The notes under the pieces: model-generated
The model's input: only the letters and a program-made list of their open reading frames with translations
Told to the model about the DNA's origin: nothing
The model's database searches: none
In this document: in pieces, positions 52,402 through 61,338 of the stretch
How positions within the stretch are numbered: the first letter of the stretch is position 1
How the letters are laid out: each line of letters begins with the position of its first letter
Program-made: the position numbers and the translations under genes
Origin: Methylobacteriaceae bacterium
Lineage (GTDB): Bacteria > Pseudomonadota > Alphaproteobacteria > Rhizobiales > Beijerinckiaceae
Assembly: GCA_020638135.1 (NCBI GenBank)
Contig: JACKJE010000001.1
Coordinates: 1 to 64,000 of the forward strand
Direction: 5' to 3'
DNA length: 64,000 nucleotides

Positions 52402-52706
52402 GGCGTCCTCCAGACCTTAAGACTCGCGACTTGAGACTAGCTCAGATGACGCGAAATTTACAGGCGATCATTCTGCCACTTCGGGAAGCCGTTGGCTCTG
52501 GCTGGTCCGTTGCGATTTCGCGTCGAACGGCCCGAGACGGAAGCTGAAACAAGACTTGGCGCCAAATCGCAGCGAACGCTGGTTTCCCCGCGACACGAGC
52601 GATGAGCGGTAGGCGTCCGGCGCGTCGCAGCCTCCTCTCGGATGGCGCATGGCGCTCGGTCGATATGCTTGGTCCTTGCCCGATGCAGGCGCTTCGCCTG
52701 CCTGCC
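52402..52706. other. 305-bp intergenic stretch, no gene recognised
   Basis: It lies between fcl and the repeat protein gene, both on the minus strand. Short Arg-rich frames on both strands do not look like proteins. I see no RNA gene, repeat or obvious terminator; a promoter for fcl is the likeliest content. Confidence 0.5.
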
Positions 52707-54008
52707 TCATGGCGTTTCCCTGATCGCGAGATCGTCGAACCAGAGCCCACCGGACGCAATGCGTTCGGAGGGCGTACGCGCGGCGAGTTCGAGACGTAGA
52801 ATCTGCGACGCGCATTTCGCCGGTGGAACGGTCAGCGACGCCTCGAACGGCGCCCACGAGCCATTGCTGTTCAGCAGGCGCGGCGTCTCGGCGGCGACCA
52901 CGCCGGGGGTCGAACTGCAATAGATCCGCCAGACCATGCCGCGCGCATTCCGGAATCCCTGGGACATGAAGCGGCCGGAAAATATGTATCGGCCAGGCGT
53001 GAGCGCCAGTCGCTGCTCCACCGCCTCGAAGACGACCTGCTGGCCAGAAAACTCGACATTCAAGGCCTGCCTGCCGCCCTCCCCGGGAAGTTGGGATACC
53101 TGAACCGAAGCGCCGGTTGGTTGCGACAGCGCCCAGTTGAAGGGAGCGTCGTTGACCGGAAGCTCAAACCGCCCATTGTAGAGAAGCGGCATGTTCTCAA
53201 GAGTTCCCGCAGGCAGTGTCGCCAGCCAGAGCGACAAGGCCAGATCGATCTGGTCGCGCGCGACGAGGCTGTCCATGAACGAGCGATTTTCAAGCGGAGA
53301 CAAAGCGGCGTCTGTATGTTTGAGCGCCTGGTAGATTTGCATATACGCAGTTTCGCTGCGCGCCGATCGACCGAGTTGGTACAGGAACGCGCTCCGCCAC
53401 GGCGGCCGGGATCGGATGGTCGAAATCAGAGCAGGGCGGGCAGCGGGCTGGTCGCTGACCGCCAACAACACCGGCAATATGGACTCTAGGAGGTCCGGGC
53501 GCATGCGCAGCAGCGCGTCGGCATACAGCATGATCGCGCCGAAATCCTGCTTGTTCACGCTGACCTGCAGCAGCTGAACCGCCACATCCGGCTGGCGCCA
53601 GAATCGACGAAACGACTCGGAGAAATCGGCGGCGGCGCCGCCTTCGTCCTTGGCCTGCTGGGCCAGTCTTCCGAGCTGACGAAACGCCTCGGCGTTCAGC
53701 GGTTCGGCGCGCAAGGCCGCGAGCGCCTTGTCCCGTATTCGCGCGGCGTCTTCGCGGCCGGCTGGCGCGACTATCTCGCCCGGTTTCAATTCAGGCTCGC
53801 GTTGACGCTCGCCCGTGAGTTGCGCTCCCGCGTCTCCGCTGGAGATCGCCAGGGCGGAATAGGGGCTCGTCGATTTCAGGGCGGCCGTCAAACCGAACGA
53901 CAGAATGAGCCAGGAAATGAACGCCGACACGTACGCGACCGCCGCGGAGGAGCGAGCCGGCGCGGCGAGCCGAAACTTTCGATTCTGAAATTCGGTCGTT
54001 TCAGACAT
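52707..54008 (-). CDS. Membrane-anchored TPR-like protein with C-terminal beta domain
   Basis: 433 residues of unknown function. A single N-terminal membrane helix (VAYVSAFISWLILSFGLTAAL, about residues 24-44) is followed by a helical region with TPR-like repeats (AALRAEPLNAEAFRQLGRLA, then VQLLQVSVNKQDFGAIMLYA) to about residue 265, then a beta-rich domain (NGRFELPVNDAPFNWALSQP onward) resembling carbohydrate-binding jelly rolls. It starts 33 bp after wzc and ends before fcl. The layout suggests a periplasmic assembly or secretion factor for the polymer, by position only. Similar proteins occur next to Wzc/ExoP genes, but I cannot name the family. Confidence 0.75.
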   Translation of the reverse strand: MSETTEFQNRKFRLAAPARSSAAVAYVSAFISWLILSFGLTAALKSTSPYSALAISSGDAGAQLTGERQREPELKPGEIVAPAGREDAARIRDKALAALRAEPLNAEAFRQLGRLAQQAKDEGGAAADFSESFRRFWRQPDVAVQLLQVSVNKQDFGAIMLYADALLRMRPDLLESILPVLLAVSDQPAARPALISTIRSRPPWRSAFLYQLGRSARSETAYMQIYQALKHTDAALSPLENRSFMDSLVARDQIDLALSLWLATLPAGTLENMPLLYNGRFELPVNDAPFNWALSQPTGASVQVSQLPGEGGRQALNVEFSGQQVVFEAVEQRLALTPGRYIFSGRFMSQGFRNARGMVWRIYCSSTPGVVAAETPRLLNSNGSWAPFEASLTVPPAKCASQILRLELAARTPSERIASGGLWFDDLAIRETP

Positions 54009-54041
54009 CCCGTACGAAATCTCCGCGGCCTGTCGCGGTTT

Positions 54042-56324
54042 CTAACTGGCTTTCGGCACGGAGCCAGAACCGGATTCCAACCCGTATTTGTACTCGAGCT
54101 CGCCGCCGTAGCCGTAGCCGTATCCATAACCGTAGCCGTAACCATAGCCCGCCGACTTGGCGTCGAACTTGGTCATGACGGTGCCGATGACGTACGCGCG
54201 CGAAAAGCGCAGGCGGCCAAGCGACTTGCGAAGCGCCATCCGACTGCACTGGCCGGCCGCTACGACCATGATCGTTCCCTCGACCTTGTTGGCGATGATC
54301 GGCGAGTCGGCAAGGCCCATGACAGGCGCCGCGTCGACAATGACGAGATCGAACCGCTGTGCGGCGGCGTCCAGCAGATTCTGGAATTTCGGCCCCGACA
54401 GCAACTCGGCCGGGTTGGGCGGGAGCGGGCCTGAACTCATGAAGGTGAGTCCAGGGTGATCTGTCATCTGCAACACTTCCGGCGCTGTGGCCCGGTCCGT
54501 CAGGACGGAACTCACGCCGATGTCGTTGCGAAGGCCGAGCACCTTGTGCATGGACGGCTTGCGGAGATCGCAATCGATCAGAAGAACGCTCAATCCGATA
54601 TTGGCGTAGTGGCGCGCGACCGCCGACGATGTCGTCGACTTGCCCTCGCTGGGGCCGGAACTCGTGATCAGCAGGGTCTTGGGGAGGCCGCTGGCCGTGG
54701 AAAACTGCAAGGAAGTCGCAAGCGATCGGTAGGCTTCGGAAATGGCGGAATGAGGATCGCGAATGGCCTCGGCCGCAGCCAGCCCGCTCTGGAGACGCGG
54801 GATGATGCCCAGCGAGACGAGCTTGGAGGACCGTTCGACTTCCTCGGGGCTGTTCATGCGGTCGTCGAGACGTTCCCGCAGGAATGCGAGTCCGACGCCT
54901 GCGGCCAGACCAAGCAGCAGCCCGAGCGTCATGTTAAGGCTCGTTATTGGATAGGTTGGCGCCTTCGGCAGCAGCGCACGATCCACAAGCGAAATGTTGT
55001 TCAAGCCGGTGTTGCCTGCTACGCCGACTTCCTTGTAGCGGTTGAGCAGGTCGTTATAGAGCGTGCGGCTAGTGTCGGTTTCTCGCTTCAATATCCCGTA
55101 TTCGACGCCTCGTTTCTGCTGATCAAGCAGTTCCGCCTTGAGAGAGTCGACGTTCTTGACGAGCGACTGCTCCCGGTTGAGCGCCGTCTGGTAGGACGAT
55201 TTCAGCGTCTGTTTGACGTTTTTTGTTTCCGTCGTGATTTGCCGGTCCAGTTCGTTAATCCGAGCGCGCAATTGCATCATCGGAGGGAATTCTGGTTTGA
55301 AGCTGGCGAGCTTGTCCTGATATTCGGAAACGAGCGCCGCCTTCTTCTCGCGCAATCCCTGGACGAGGTTGTTGGAGACGACCGAATTGAGCGAGCCTCC
55401 GGCGGTGCTTTCCGCCGTACGCCACGCCTCCTCCTGCTTGATCCGGTCCGCAGTGGCGTCGCTCAGCTCCTTGCTTGCGGCCGCAAGCGAGGTCTCGATG
55501 AGCGAAGTCTTGTCGAGCGAAATGATCTGTTCCTTCTGCGCGAAGGCGATCATGTCGCGCTCTGACGATTCGAGCTTGACCTTCAATTGGGCCAGTTGGT
55601 CCTCGAGAAAGCGGCGCGCGTAAGCCGTGGCCTCGATGCGGCGATCGAGGTTGAGCGCGATGAAACCCTCAGCCATCGCATTCGCGACATCCTGCGCGCG
55701 CTTGGCGTTGCGGTCGGCGATGCGGATGCGCGTCATCGTGGTCTGCGGGAAAGGCACGACTGTGGTTTCGTCCATGACGGTCGTCGCCGCCTGCTCGGCT
55801 TCGCTGGCGGCGGTCTTGGCGTCGCCGCCGCGCGAAAGCAGCCCCCGAATCCACCCGACTATCGAGATGCTCTTGCGACCCATGAAATCGTCGTCACGAG
55901 TCAGATTCAATTGACCGACCACGCGGTCGGCCAGACGGCGGCTGCGAAGCAATTCGAGCTGCGTGAGCAGGAATTCGCGATCCTGCGATCCGTTTTGCAC
56001 CACGTCGTCCTTCTCGACGATCTTCATAGTTTTTGTGTCGATTTGGATCGTCGAGGTCGCGGTATAGATGCGTGTGGCGGTCAGCGAATAGACGAGCGCG
56101 GCGACCGTGCAAAATGCGCAGGATGCAAGAATCAACAAGCGATTCTTCATCAGGACATGCAGGTACTCGCGAACATCGAACGCTTCCTGGCCAATCCCGA
56201 CCTGATGGTCGAGCGCGAGCGCCATGCCGATATCGTCCCGTCCCGCGGGAAGAACCTCCTGCTCGTTGACGGCCGGAAGGAACTCGTCGCGGCTATTGTC
56301 ATGGTTGAACCGTGGCAAAGCCAT
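54042..56324 (-). CDS. Polysaccharide co-polymerase / tyrosine autokinase (Wzc/ExoP)
   Basis: 760 residues. A Wzz domain begins FDVREYLHVLMKNRLLILAS with the first TM helix at about 60-80; a long periplasmic coiled coil follows (about 190-420), then the second TM helix (TLGLLLGLAAGVGLAFL) near 460. The cytoplasmic BY-kinase domain has Walker A SSGPSEGKSTTSS (near 556), Walker A' VLLIDCDLRKPS and Walker B DLVIVDAAPVMGLADS. The C-terminus carries seven Gly-Tyr repeats plus two more Tyr, the expected autophosphorylation cluster. Wzc controls polymerisation and export together with Wza, whose gene is 43 bp upstream. Confidence 0.95.
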   Translation of the reverse strand: MALPRFNHDNSRDEFLPAVNEQEVLPAGRDDIGMALALDHQVGIGQEAFDVREYLHVLMKNRLLILASCAFCTVAALVYSLTATRIYTATSTIQIDTKTMKIVEKDDVVQNGSQDREFLLTQLELLRSRRLADRVVGQLNLTRDDDFMGRKSISIVGWIRGLLSRGGDAKTAASEAEQAATTVMDETTVVPFPQTTMTRIRIADRNAKRAQDVANAMAEGFIALNLDRRIEATAYARRFLEDQLAQLKVKLESSERDMIAFAQKEQIISLDKTSLIETSLAAASKELSDATADRIKQEEAWRTAESTAGGSLNSVVSNNLVQGLREKKAALVSEYQDKLASFKPEFPPMMQLRARINELDRQITTETKNVKQTLKSSYQTALNREQSLVKNVDSLKAELLDQQKRGVEYGILKRETDTSRTLYNDLLNRYKEVGVAGNTGLNNISLVDRALLPKAPTYPITSLNMTLGLLLGLAAGVGLAFLRERLDDRMNSPEEVERSSKLVSLGIIPRLQSGLAAAEAIRDPHSAISEAYRSLATSLQFSTASGLPKTLLITSSGPSEGKSTTSSAVARHYANIGLSVLLIDCDLRKPSMHKVLGLRNDIGVSSVLTDRATAPEVLQMTDHPGLTFMSSGPLPPNPAELLSGPKFQNLLDAAAQRFDLVIVDAAPVMGLADSPIIANKVEGTIMVVAAGQCSRMALRKSLGRLRFSRAYVIGTVMTKFDAKSAGYGYGYGYGYGYGYGGELEYKYGLESGSGSVPKAS
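54108..54149 (-). repeat. In-frame Gly-Tyr repeat, seven units
   Basis: Seven consecutive six-base units of the type GCCGTA (plus strand) encode (Gly-Tyr)7 in the tail of the Wzc-like kinase. Codons vary between GGC/GGT/GGA and TAC/TAT, so the array is old enough to have diverged yet could still expand or contract. Confidence 0.9.
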
Positions 56325-56367
56325 CGCTTATCCGTTCTTTCGATTGCAGGTCGCCATCACACGCTCA

Positions 56368-57168
56368 TCACTTCAGGACACTGACAAATGTAGCGGTCGT
56401 GCTGAGCGCGTTGAGCGCGGGGCTCCAGTCGCGCAAGACTGTCTTGGCGCCGGAACTGTCGACCATGACGACGTCCCCGTTCTGCATGAGCGGATCGCGC
56501 ATGGCGCCAGCGCGAATCTGGTCGACGTTGAAACGGCCGACGTATCGGGCGCCTGCCTGATCGCGAAAAACGACGACGTTGGATGGATCGGCGACATTGT
56601 CCATACCCTCGGCCGTCGCGATCGCCTCGAGAAGCGTCAGGGAGCCCTTGACGGGGTAGACGCCGGGTTTCTTGACGGCGCCGCCGACCGTGACCTTCTG
56701 GCTGTTGTACTGGTCGATGAAGACCGTCACCTGAGGCGACTGCAGGTAACGCGCGCGCAGTCTCGCCGCGATGTCGCTTTCGACCTGCTGCGCCGTTCGC
56801 CCGCTGGCCGTCACCTGGCCGATCAGCGGCAGAGTAATCGTGCCGTTGCCCGAGACCTGCACCGACCTGTTCAGGTCGTCGACCTGGAACACGGTGATTT
56901 TCAAGACATCCGATGCGCCGATCTTGTATTCGGGGCGACCGCCGATGTCGGAGACATATTGCGCCTGCATCGTGTTGCCGGGGTCTAGCTGGCCCCGGGA
57001 GCCGTCCGGCGCCACGAGCCCGCCGGACGCGTTCGCGCCCACAAAATTACCGCCAGTATCAGTGCCATAGCTGCTGCAAGCCGCAAGACCGAGACCAGCC
57101 GACAGCACAAGCGCCCAAACGAGCGCGAAGGTCAGATTGGCGCTGGCGGCGCGCGGAATCACGTGCAT
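56368..57168 (-). CDS. Polysaccharide export lipoprotein (Wza family)
   Basis: 266 residues. The signal ends with lipobox LAAC (VLSAGLGLAACSSYGTD), giving an outer-membrane lipoprotein. The Poly_export domain follows (EYKIGASDVLKITVFQVDDL), then a SLBB domain (KVTVGGAVKKPGVYPVKGSL). Wza-type proteins form the outer-membrane channel through which the polymer leaves, contacting Wzc. The start at 57168 follows GAAGAG; 57204 and 57252 are also in frame. Upstream (57169-57351) a 183-bp gap with TTGCGG and CGTTAT spaced by 17 could hold the wza-wzc promoter. Confidence 0.92.
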   Translation of the reverse strand: MHVIPRAASANLTFALVWALVLSAGLGLAACSSYGTDTGGNFVGANASGGLVAPDGSRGQLDPGNTMQAQYVSDIGGRPEYKIGASDVLKITVFQVDDLNRSVQVSGNGTITLPLIGQVTASGRTAQQVESDIAARLRARYLQSPQVTVFIDQYNSQKVTVGGAVKKPGVYPVKGSLTLLEAIATAEGMDNVADPSNVVVFRDQAGARYVGRFNVDQIRAGAMRDPLMQNGDVVMVDSSGAKTVLRDWSPALNALSTTATFVSVLK

Positions 57169-57351
57169 GCGTATCGTTCTCTTCAACGTAAATTCCTCTG
57201 ACATAACGGTGTTCGATACACAATACCGCAAGCGACCGCCGCCGGCGGACACCTTCCGACCGGATACGCGTAGGCCAAATCGGTGTCAGCAATTTGTCCG
57301 CGCACCGCGTATCGTCCTCATCTCGCCCAGACGCCCGCGAGCAGTCGACCC

Positions 57352-58125
57352 TCACCGGGCCCTGGCGATCACATTGCATCCGAGCTCGGTGAGAATCTCG
57401 TAGGAACACGAGGAAAACATCTTTTCGATCCGGGCTTTCACCTCGCTGTCGTTGCATTCGACACAGACGAGTTCGGGCCGGAACGACTTGAGGTCGATGC
57501 TTTCCAGCACCTCCGCGTCGAGTCCTTCGATGTCGATCGAAAGGAAGTCGACCGAATTTTCACGGGTCGCCTCACGAATGACCTCGTCTAGCGGAACGAC
57601 TTGTATATCATAGGTTTTGCTCAGGACGGCGCGCCCCTCTCGCACGTATTCTTCGTACGTCTTTCGGTCCAGCGTCGAAAGAACCGATGGCGTCATCTCG
57701 AAGAACGGCAGGCGCCCCGGCTCCCGTCCGACGGCGACCGGAAGCAGGCGATCGCGCGGACGCCACTTTCTGTGCAACGCGCCCAGAAATGGGATTGGTT
57801 CGACCGTAACGCCCCTCCACCCCGTTCGGTAGAGCAGGTAGGTGTTGCTGATCCGGAAGGGATGCGACGCGCCGATATCCAGGTAGAAGCCGGGCGGGCG
57901 TCCCGCAAAATATTTCGCGACGAACTGATCTTCGCCGTGCTGCGAGAAGGACTTCTTGCGCAATCCAATATAGTACGATCTTACATCCCGCAGCCGAACC
58001 CAGGCAGCGTAAATTGCCGGGGACTGACGCGCTCTGTTCAATAATTCCAACTGCAGCACTAGATCGTCCTTTGAAGCGTTCCGGAAGTCACAGAGGCAAG
58101 GCGCTGCGTGCACGCGGACCGGCAT
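57352..58125 (-). CDS. FkbM family methyltransferase
   Basis: About 257 residues with a SAM-binding motif I FYLDIGASHPFRISNTYLLY, a second acidic strand (GVTVEPIPFL) and the FkbM signature VDFLSIDIEGLDAEVLESID near residue 195. FkbM proteins methylate hydroxyls of sugars. The start is uncertain: ATG 58125 is used, but GTG 58059 (with AAAGGACG before it) would remove 22 residues not typical of the family. It is 13 bp after the second FkbM gene upstream, so both are in one operon. Confidence 0.85.
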   Translation of the reverse strand: MPVRVHAAPCLCDFRNASKDDLVLQLELLNRARQSPAIYAAWVRLRDVRSYYIGLRKKSFSQHGEDQFVAKYFAGRPPGFYLDIGASHPFRISNTYLLYRTGWRGVTVEPIPFLGALHRKWRPRDRLLPVAVGREPGRLPFFEMTPSVLSTLDRKTYEEYVREGRAVLSKTYDIQVVPLDEVIREATRENSVDFLSIDIEGLDAEVLESIDLKSFRPELVCVECNDSEVKARIEKMFSSCSYEILTELGCNVIARAR

Positions 58126-58138
58126 TTTGGGAGGCGGC

Positions 58139-58882
58139 CTAGCACGATGCCGCCCTGCGCACAAAGATTGCATCGCCCCAGGCGAGCTCGCCGCGCTGAT
58201 TGCGAATCAGATTGTATAAATTGTGCAGATCGTAGCCTTTCGTGTCGAGGAAGGCGGCTATTTCGTGATACAATCCTATATTTTCGTATATTCGAGCGAA
58301 ATTGACTTCAGTATATATTAATTTGATCGATCGACTGTCTAGCAATTTGTGCGCACCATTAAGTATATTTAGTTCATTTCCTTGCGCGTCCATTTTTAAA
58401 ATGTCGATACGTTCGATATTATTGCGTGAACATTCGTCGTCTAATGTGACGACCTGTACGTCTATGCGCCCAGCCGGCTCAACATACTTATCATAAGTCG
58501 CGCCTGTCGCCCGGGATTTTAGAAGGGAACTGGCATCGGCAAGCGCTGTTACATAAAACGGCATCGTTTCTTCGGTTCGAGATACTGCGCATTCGTGGAC
58601 GACGACGTTGGATAGGCTCGCCGTTGCGCGCTCCAACTTGCGGAAATTCTCGGGAAGCGGCTCGTAGGCGTGCACGCGCGCTGAGGGATAGCGCTTGGCG
58701 TAGGCGACGACGTCCCGGCCGTCCGCCGCGCCGATTTCCACGATCTCGCGGACGTCGCTTCCCGCGAGGCGCGCCTGCTCTTCGTAGGCGTCGTCGAGCG
58801 AGACGGCTTCATCGAGGCGTCGAAGATGATATCCGAATCGGTGAAGCGCCGATTGTGCGGCGGCTGCGATCTTGGCTTTCAT
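58139..58882 (-). CDS. FkbM family methyltransferase, AT-rich
   Basis: 247 residues: SAM motif EIVEIGAADGRDVVAYAKRY, AYEPLPENFRKLERATAS, and the FkbM signature IDILKMDAQGNELNILNGAH. It resembles its neighbour only in family features. The half covering about 58200-58450 is clearly richer in A and T (many ATA/TTA codons) than the rest of the window, suggesting separate origin. Expected role: O-methylation of a sugar in the repeat unit. It is 22 bp downstream of the flippase gene and 13 bp before the next methyltransferase. Confidence 0.87.
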   Translation of the reverse strand: MKAKIAAAAQSALHRFGYHLRRLDEAVSLDDAYEEQARLAGSDVREIVEIGAADGRDVVAYAKRYPSARVHAYEPLPENFRKLERATASLSNVVVHECAVSRTEETMPFYVTALADASSLLKSRATGATYDKYVEPAGRIDVQVVTLDDECSRNNIERIDILKMDAQGNELNILNGAHKLLDSRSIKLIYTEVNFARIYENIGLYHEIAAFLDTKGYDLHNLYNLIRNQRGELAWGDAIFVRRAASC

Positions 58883-58904
58883 TGGTTTGCGTCGTCCGAA
58901 GCGC

Positions 58905-60197
58905 TCAAGAAGGGTTGGGGCGCTGATTGTGGTCTGTTGGCGCCCTTTGGCCCGCCAAATTCCCGGGCGCGGTTGCCGAAACGCGATCCGCCATCACGAG
59001 AAAAACCAAGTTTAGCAGAATGGCGCATGCAGCGTACAGGCCGATGGCCCAAAGCAGATCGTGATACTCGAGTAGGTATACAAGTCCCCAGACGAGGACG
59101 CTCGTCACGAAGTTCGCAGCCTGCCACGCCAGTTGCAGGCGCTGCCGGCTGCAAAGCAGCAGCACCATGTTGACCGGGGCGGTCACGAAGGACGTCATGG
59201 CCACGAATACCATGATGCGCGCGAGCTCTCCCGCCAGCGCCCATTGGGCGCCGAACACCACGCCAAACAATTGCGGCGCGAAGATCGCGACGAGGAGCAC
59301 GGGGCCGATCGAGATGGCCGCCAGAACGCCGACAGTCCGCCGGAACAGTCGATTGGCGGAGCCGTCGGCGGCTCTCAGCCTTTCGGCGAATTCGCCTGTG
59401 AACACCTGCGACAACGCCGCGCCGAGCATGCCCGCCGCCAAGCCGATGCTGCGATCAACCAGGGCATATTGCCCGGCGCTGGCGAGGCCGAACAGCCAGA
59501 AGACAAGATAGGGAACAAGCGCCGCGTTCGCCGCCGACAGGAGCGTGCTCGGAAAGACAAAAAGCGGATAGTGTTCGAACCGACGGACCGTTCGGACCAG
59601 GTCGGCAAGACGGGGCCGTCGTCCGTAGATGGCCTCAGACGGGGTGAGTCGGGCGATCGAGGCCAGGCTGAGCGTCCGACCCGCAATGTCTGAAACGATT
59701 AGTCCGAGGCTTGAGGGGTTGAACAGGCCAAGGAGGCCCGCGGCGCTGACATAGCCGAGCGTCTGCGCCAGCTTGGCCCTCGCGCTGGCCGGGTAGTCGC
59801 GCAGCCGTATCGGGAGATAGGTCCACGTTTGGAGCAGGCCGCCAACCAGAAACGCGGGCGGAAGCAGCCAATACCAGAGCTTGTCGAGAGCGGCGCCCGG
59901 GATCCCTGAGCGCGTCCACGCCCAGACCAGCAACGCCAGCAGCGGAGTGAGGGCGACATTGAGGACGACGCACAGCCAAACCAGGTGCGCGAGCTCGGTC
60001 CGGTCCTCTGGCAACAGGATAGCGACTTCGTATCGCAACGTCGTGAACATCATCAGCACGCCGATTGCGGACATGTAGATCTGCAATGCGCCGAAGGCCT
60101 CCGGCGAGTAGAGGCGGGCGAGCAGCGGCAACGCGCCGATGCCGATCGCCTGAGAGACGATCGCTCCGCTGAGCACTGCAAGGATGCCCCGCAACAT
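58905..60197 (-). CDS. Oligosaccharide flippase (Wzx-like)
   Basis: 430 residues with about 12 hydrophobic helices and a short charged C-terminus. The N-terminus (LSGAIVSQAIGIGALPLLAR, LYSPEAFGALQIYMSAIGVL) is typical of polysaccharide-type MOP flippases, with FPSTLLSAANAALVPYLVFW and GQYALVDRSIGLAAGMLGAA in the middle. It moves undecaprenyl-linked repeat units to the periplasm. The start is 3 bp past the stop of the glycosyltransferase gene upstream. No separate Wzy polymerase was recognised in the window. Confidence 0.88.
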   Translation of the reverse strand: MLRGILAVLSGAIVSQAIGIGALPLLARLYSPEAFGALQIYMSAIGVLMMFTTLRYEVAILLPEDRTELAHLVWLCVVLNVALTPLLALLVWAWTRSGIPGAALDKLWYWLLPPAFLVGGLLQTWTYLPIRLRDYPASARAKLAQTLGYVSAAGLLGLFNPSSLGLIVSDIAGRTLSLASIARLTPSEAIYGRRPRLADLVRTVRRFEHYPLFVFPSTLLSAANAALVPYLVFWLFGLASAGQYALVDRSIGLAAGMLGAALSQVFTGEFAERLRAADGSANRLFRRTVGVLAAISIGPVLLVAIFAPQLFGVVFGAQWALAGELARIMVFVAMTSFVTAPVNMVLLLCSRQRLQLAWQAANFVTSVLVWGLVYLLEYHDLLWAIGLYAACAILLNLVFLVMADRVSATAPGNLAGQRAPTDHNQRPNPS

Positions 60198-60200
60198 GAT

Positions 60201-61205
60201 TCAGGCGGCGCGATCGGACAGGCGTTGACGAAACGCCTGGACTACGGCCGCGTCAGGCTCGCCGCTCTCCCACTCGCTTTCGAGCCTGGGATCGACCAGC
60301 GCGCCGACGGACTTTTGTCCCGGATAGCAAAGGCGGGGCACCTGACCCAAAAACGAGCCCCAGAACGCAAATCCGGATCCCGATGAAATCAGGCCGGCGG
60401 CCTGCGCGACGCCGAGCATGTCGGTTACAGCCTCCCTGCTTGCCGAGCGCACTACGTTTGGAAGGGCGAGCAACGGCGCCAGTTCTTCGTCGGACCCATC
60501 CGAGAATACGACGAACGGCGTGCCGGCAGGCAGCCGCTCCGACAGCATGCGAACCGAACGAATGTACCAGTCGATCGGCAGTTGCATGTTCGTTATGCCA
60601 CGCTTGCTGTCCGCCTCGACGTAAGGGCTGAAGTCGCCGAGTCGGACATGGGCGGCTATGAACGGCCGCTCCGGCAGAGCGGGGCGGAACTCGGGACGCG
60701 TCATGCGGGTCAGCCGATCGCGCAGCAGGGCGCTGTGATCGCGGATCGCATGGAAATAGGCGGGCCGACCGTCGGTCACGCCATTCCTGAAGACAACGAC
60801 AACCGGCGAACCTGACGGATCGGGGGCTTGCGGCAGATCGGTTTCCGCCGCCAATTTGCGCGCCGTGAGGAGAAGCAGCGCGCGACGTGGATCATGGACA
60901 TAGTCTGCGCCGCTGAACAGACGAAAATACTCCCGCTTGTCGCGCTCGCAACGCAAGTATGGTCCAATCCGGACGCGCAGCCAGATGGGCGCCAACATCG
61001 GCGCGTTCATTTGTTCGCACCAGACCGTGCACCGCGCCCACGCCAGAAGGCTGTGCGCCAGACCGAACCGCCCAACGTCGGCATATCCAAAAAACATTGA
61101 GTCTGTCTCGTCCATACGGTAGGGCCGCGGAAGCTCAGTAGCGGACCATGTATGGACCGGCAAGCGCATCCCCCGCGAATCGGATACAAACCGCCAGCCC
61201 ATCAT
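60201..61205 (-). CDS. Probable glycosyltransferase, GT11/fucosyltransferase-like
   Basis: 334 residues, no signal or membrane segment. It has HVRLGDFSPYVEADSKRG near residue 205, like the H-x-R-x-GD motif of alpha-1,2-fucosyltransferases, and LISSGSGFAFWGSFLG near 290, like their C-terminal S-x-S-x-F-x-WWG motif. Support for fucosyl transfer comes from gmd and fcl in the same locus, but the match is partial and other GDP-sugar or even unrelated folds remain possible. The first 30 residues precede the likely domain start (SMFFGYADVGRFGLAHSLLA), so an ATG nearer 61115 is also possible. It overlaps nothing and starts the minus-strand run. Confidence 0.62.
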   Translation of the reverse strand: MMGWRFVSDSRGMRLPVHTWSATELPRPYRMDETDSMFFGYADVGRFGLAHSLLAWARCTVWCEQMNAPMLAPIWLRVRIGPYLRCERDKREYFRLFSGADYVHDPRRALLLLTARKLAAETDLPQAPDPSGSPVVVVFRNGVTDGRPAYFHAIRDHSALLRDRLTRMTRPEFRPALPERPFIAAHVRLGDFSPYVEADSKRGITNMQLPIDWYIRSVRMLSERLPAGTPFVVFSDGSDEELAPLLALPNVVRSASREAVTDMLGVAQAAGLISSGSGFAFWGSFLGQVPRLCYPGQKSVGALVDPRLESEWESGEPDAAVVQAFRQRLSDRAA

Positions 61206-61338
61206 GCCGTTCCGACTTGTCCCGAAATGCGGCGCGCGTCGAGTTTTACAAAGAAAGATCAGCGCTTGGCATCGGCTTTGATCTTCTGTAGCAGACTACG
61301 CTCCCGATGGCCTCAATCCGTCCGCTGCAGGGACGCCG

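Noticed and set aside
54108..54149. Short direct repeats considered as a CRISPR array
   Set aside because: The units are six-base codon pairs inside a coding sequence, with no spacers.
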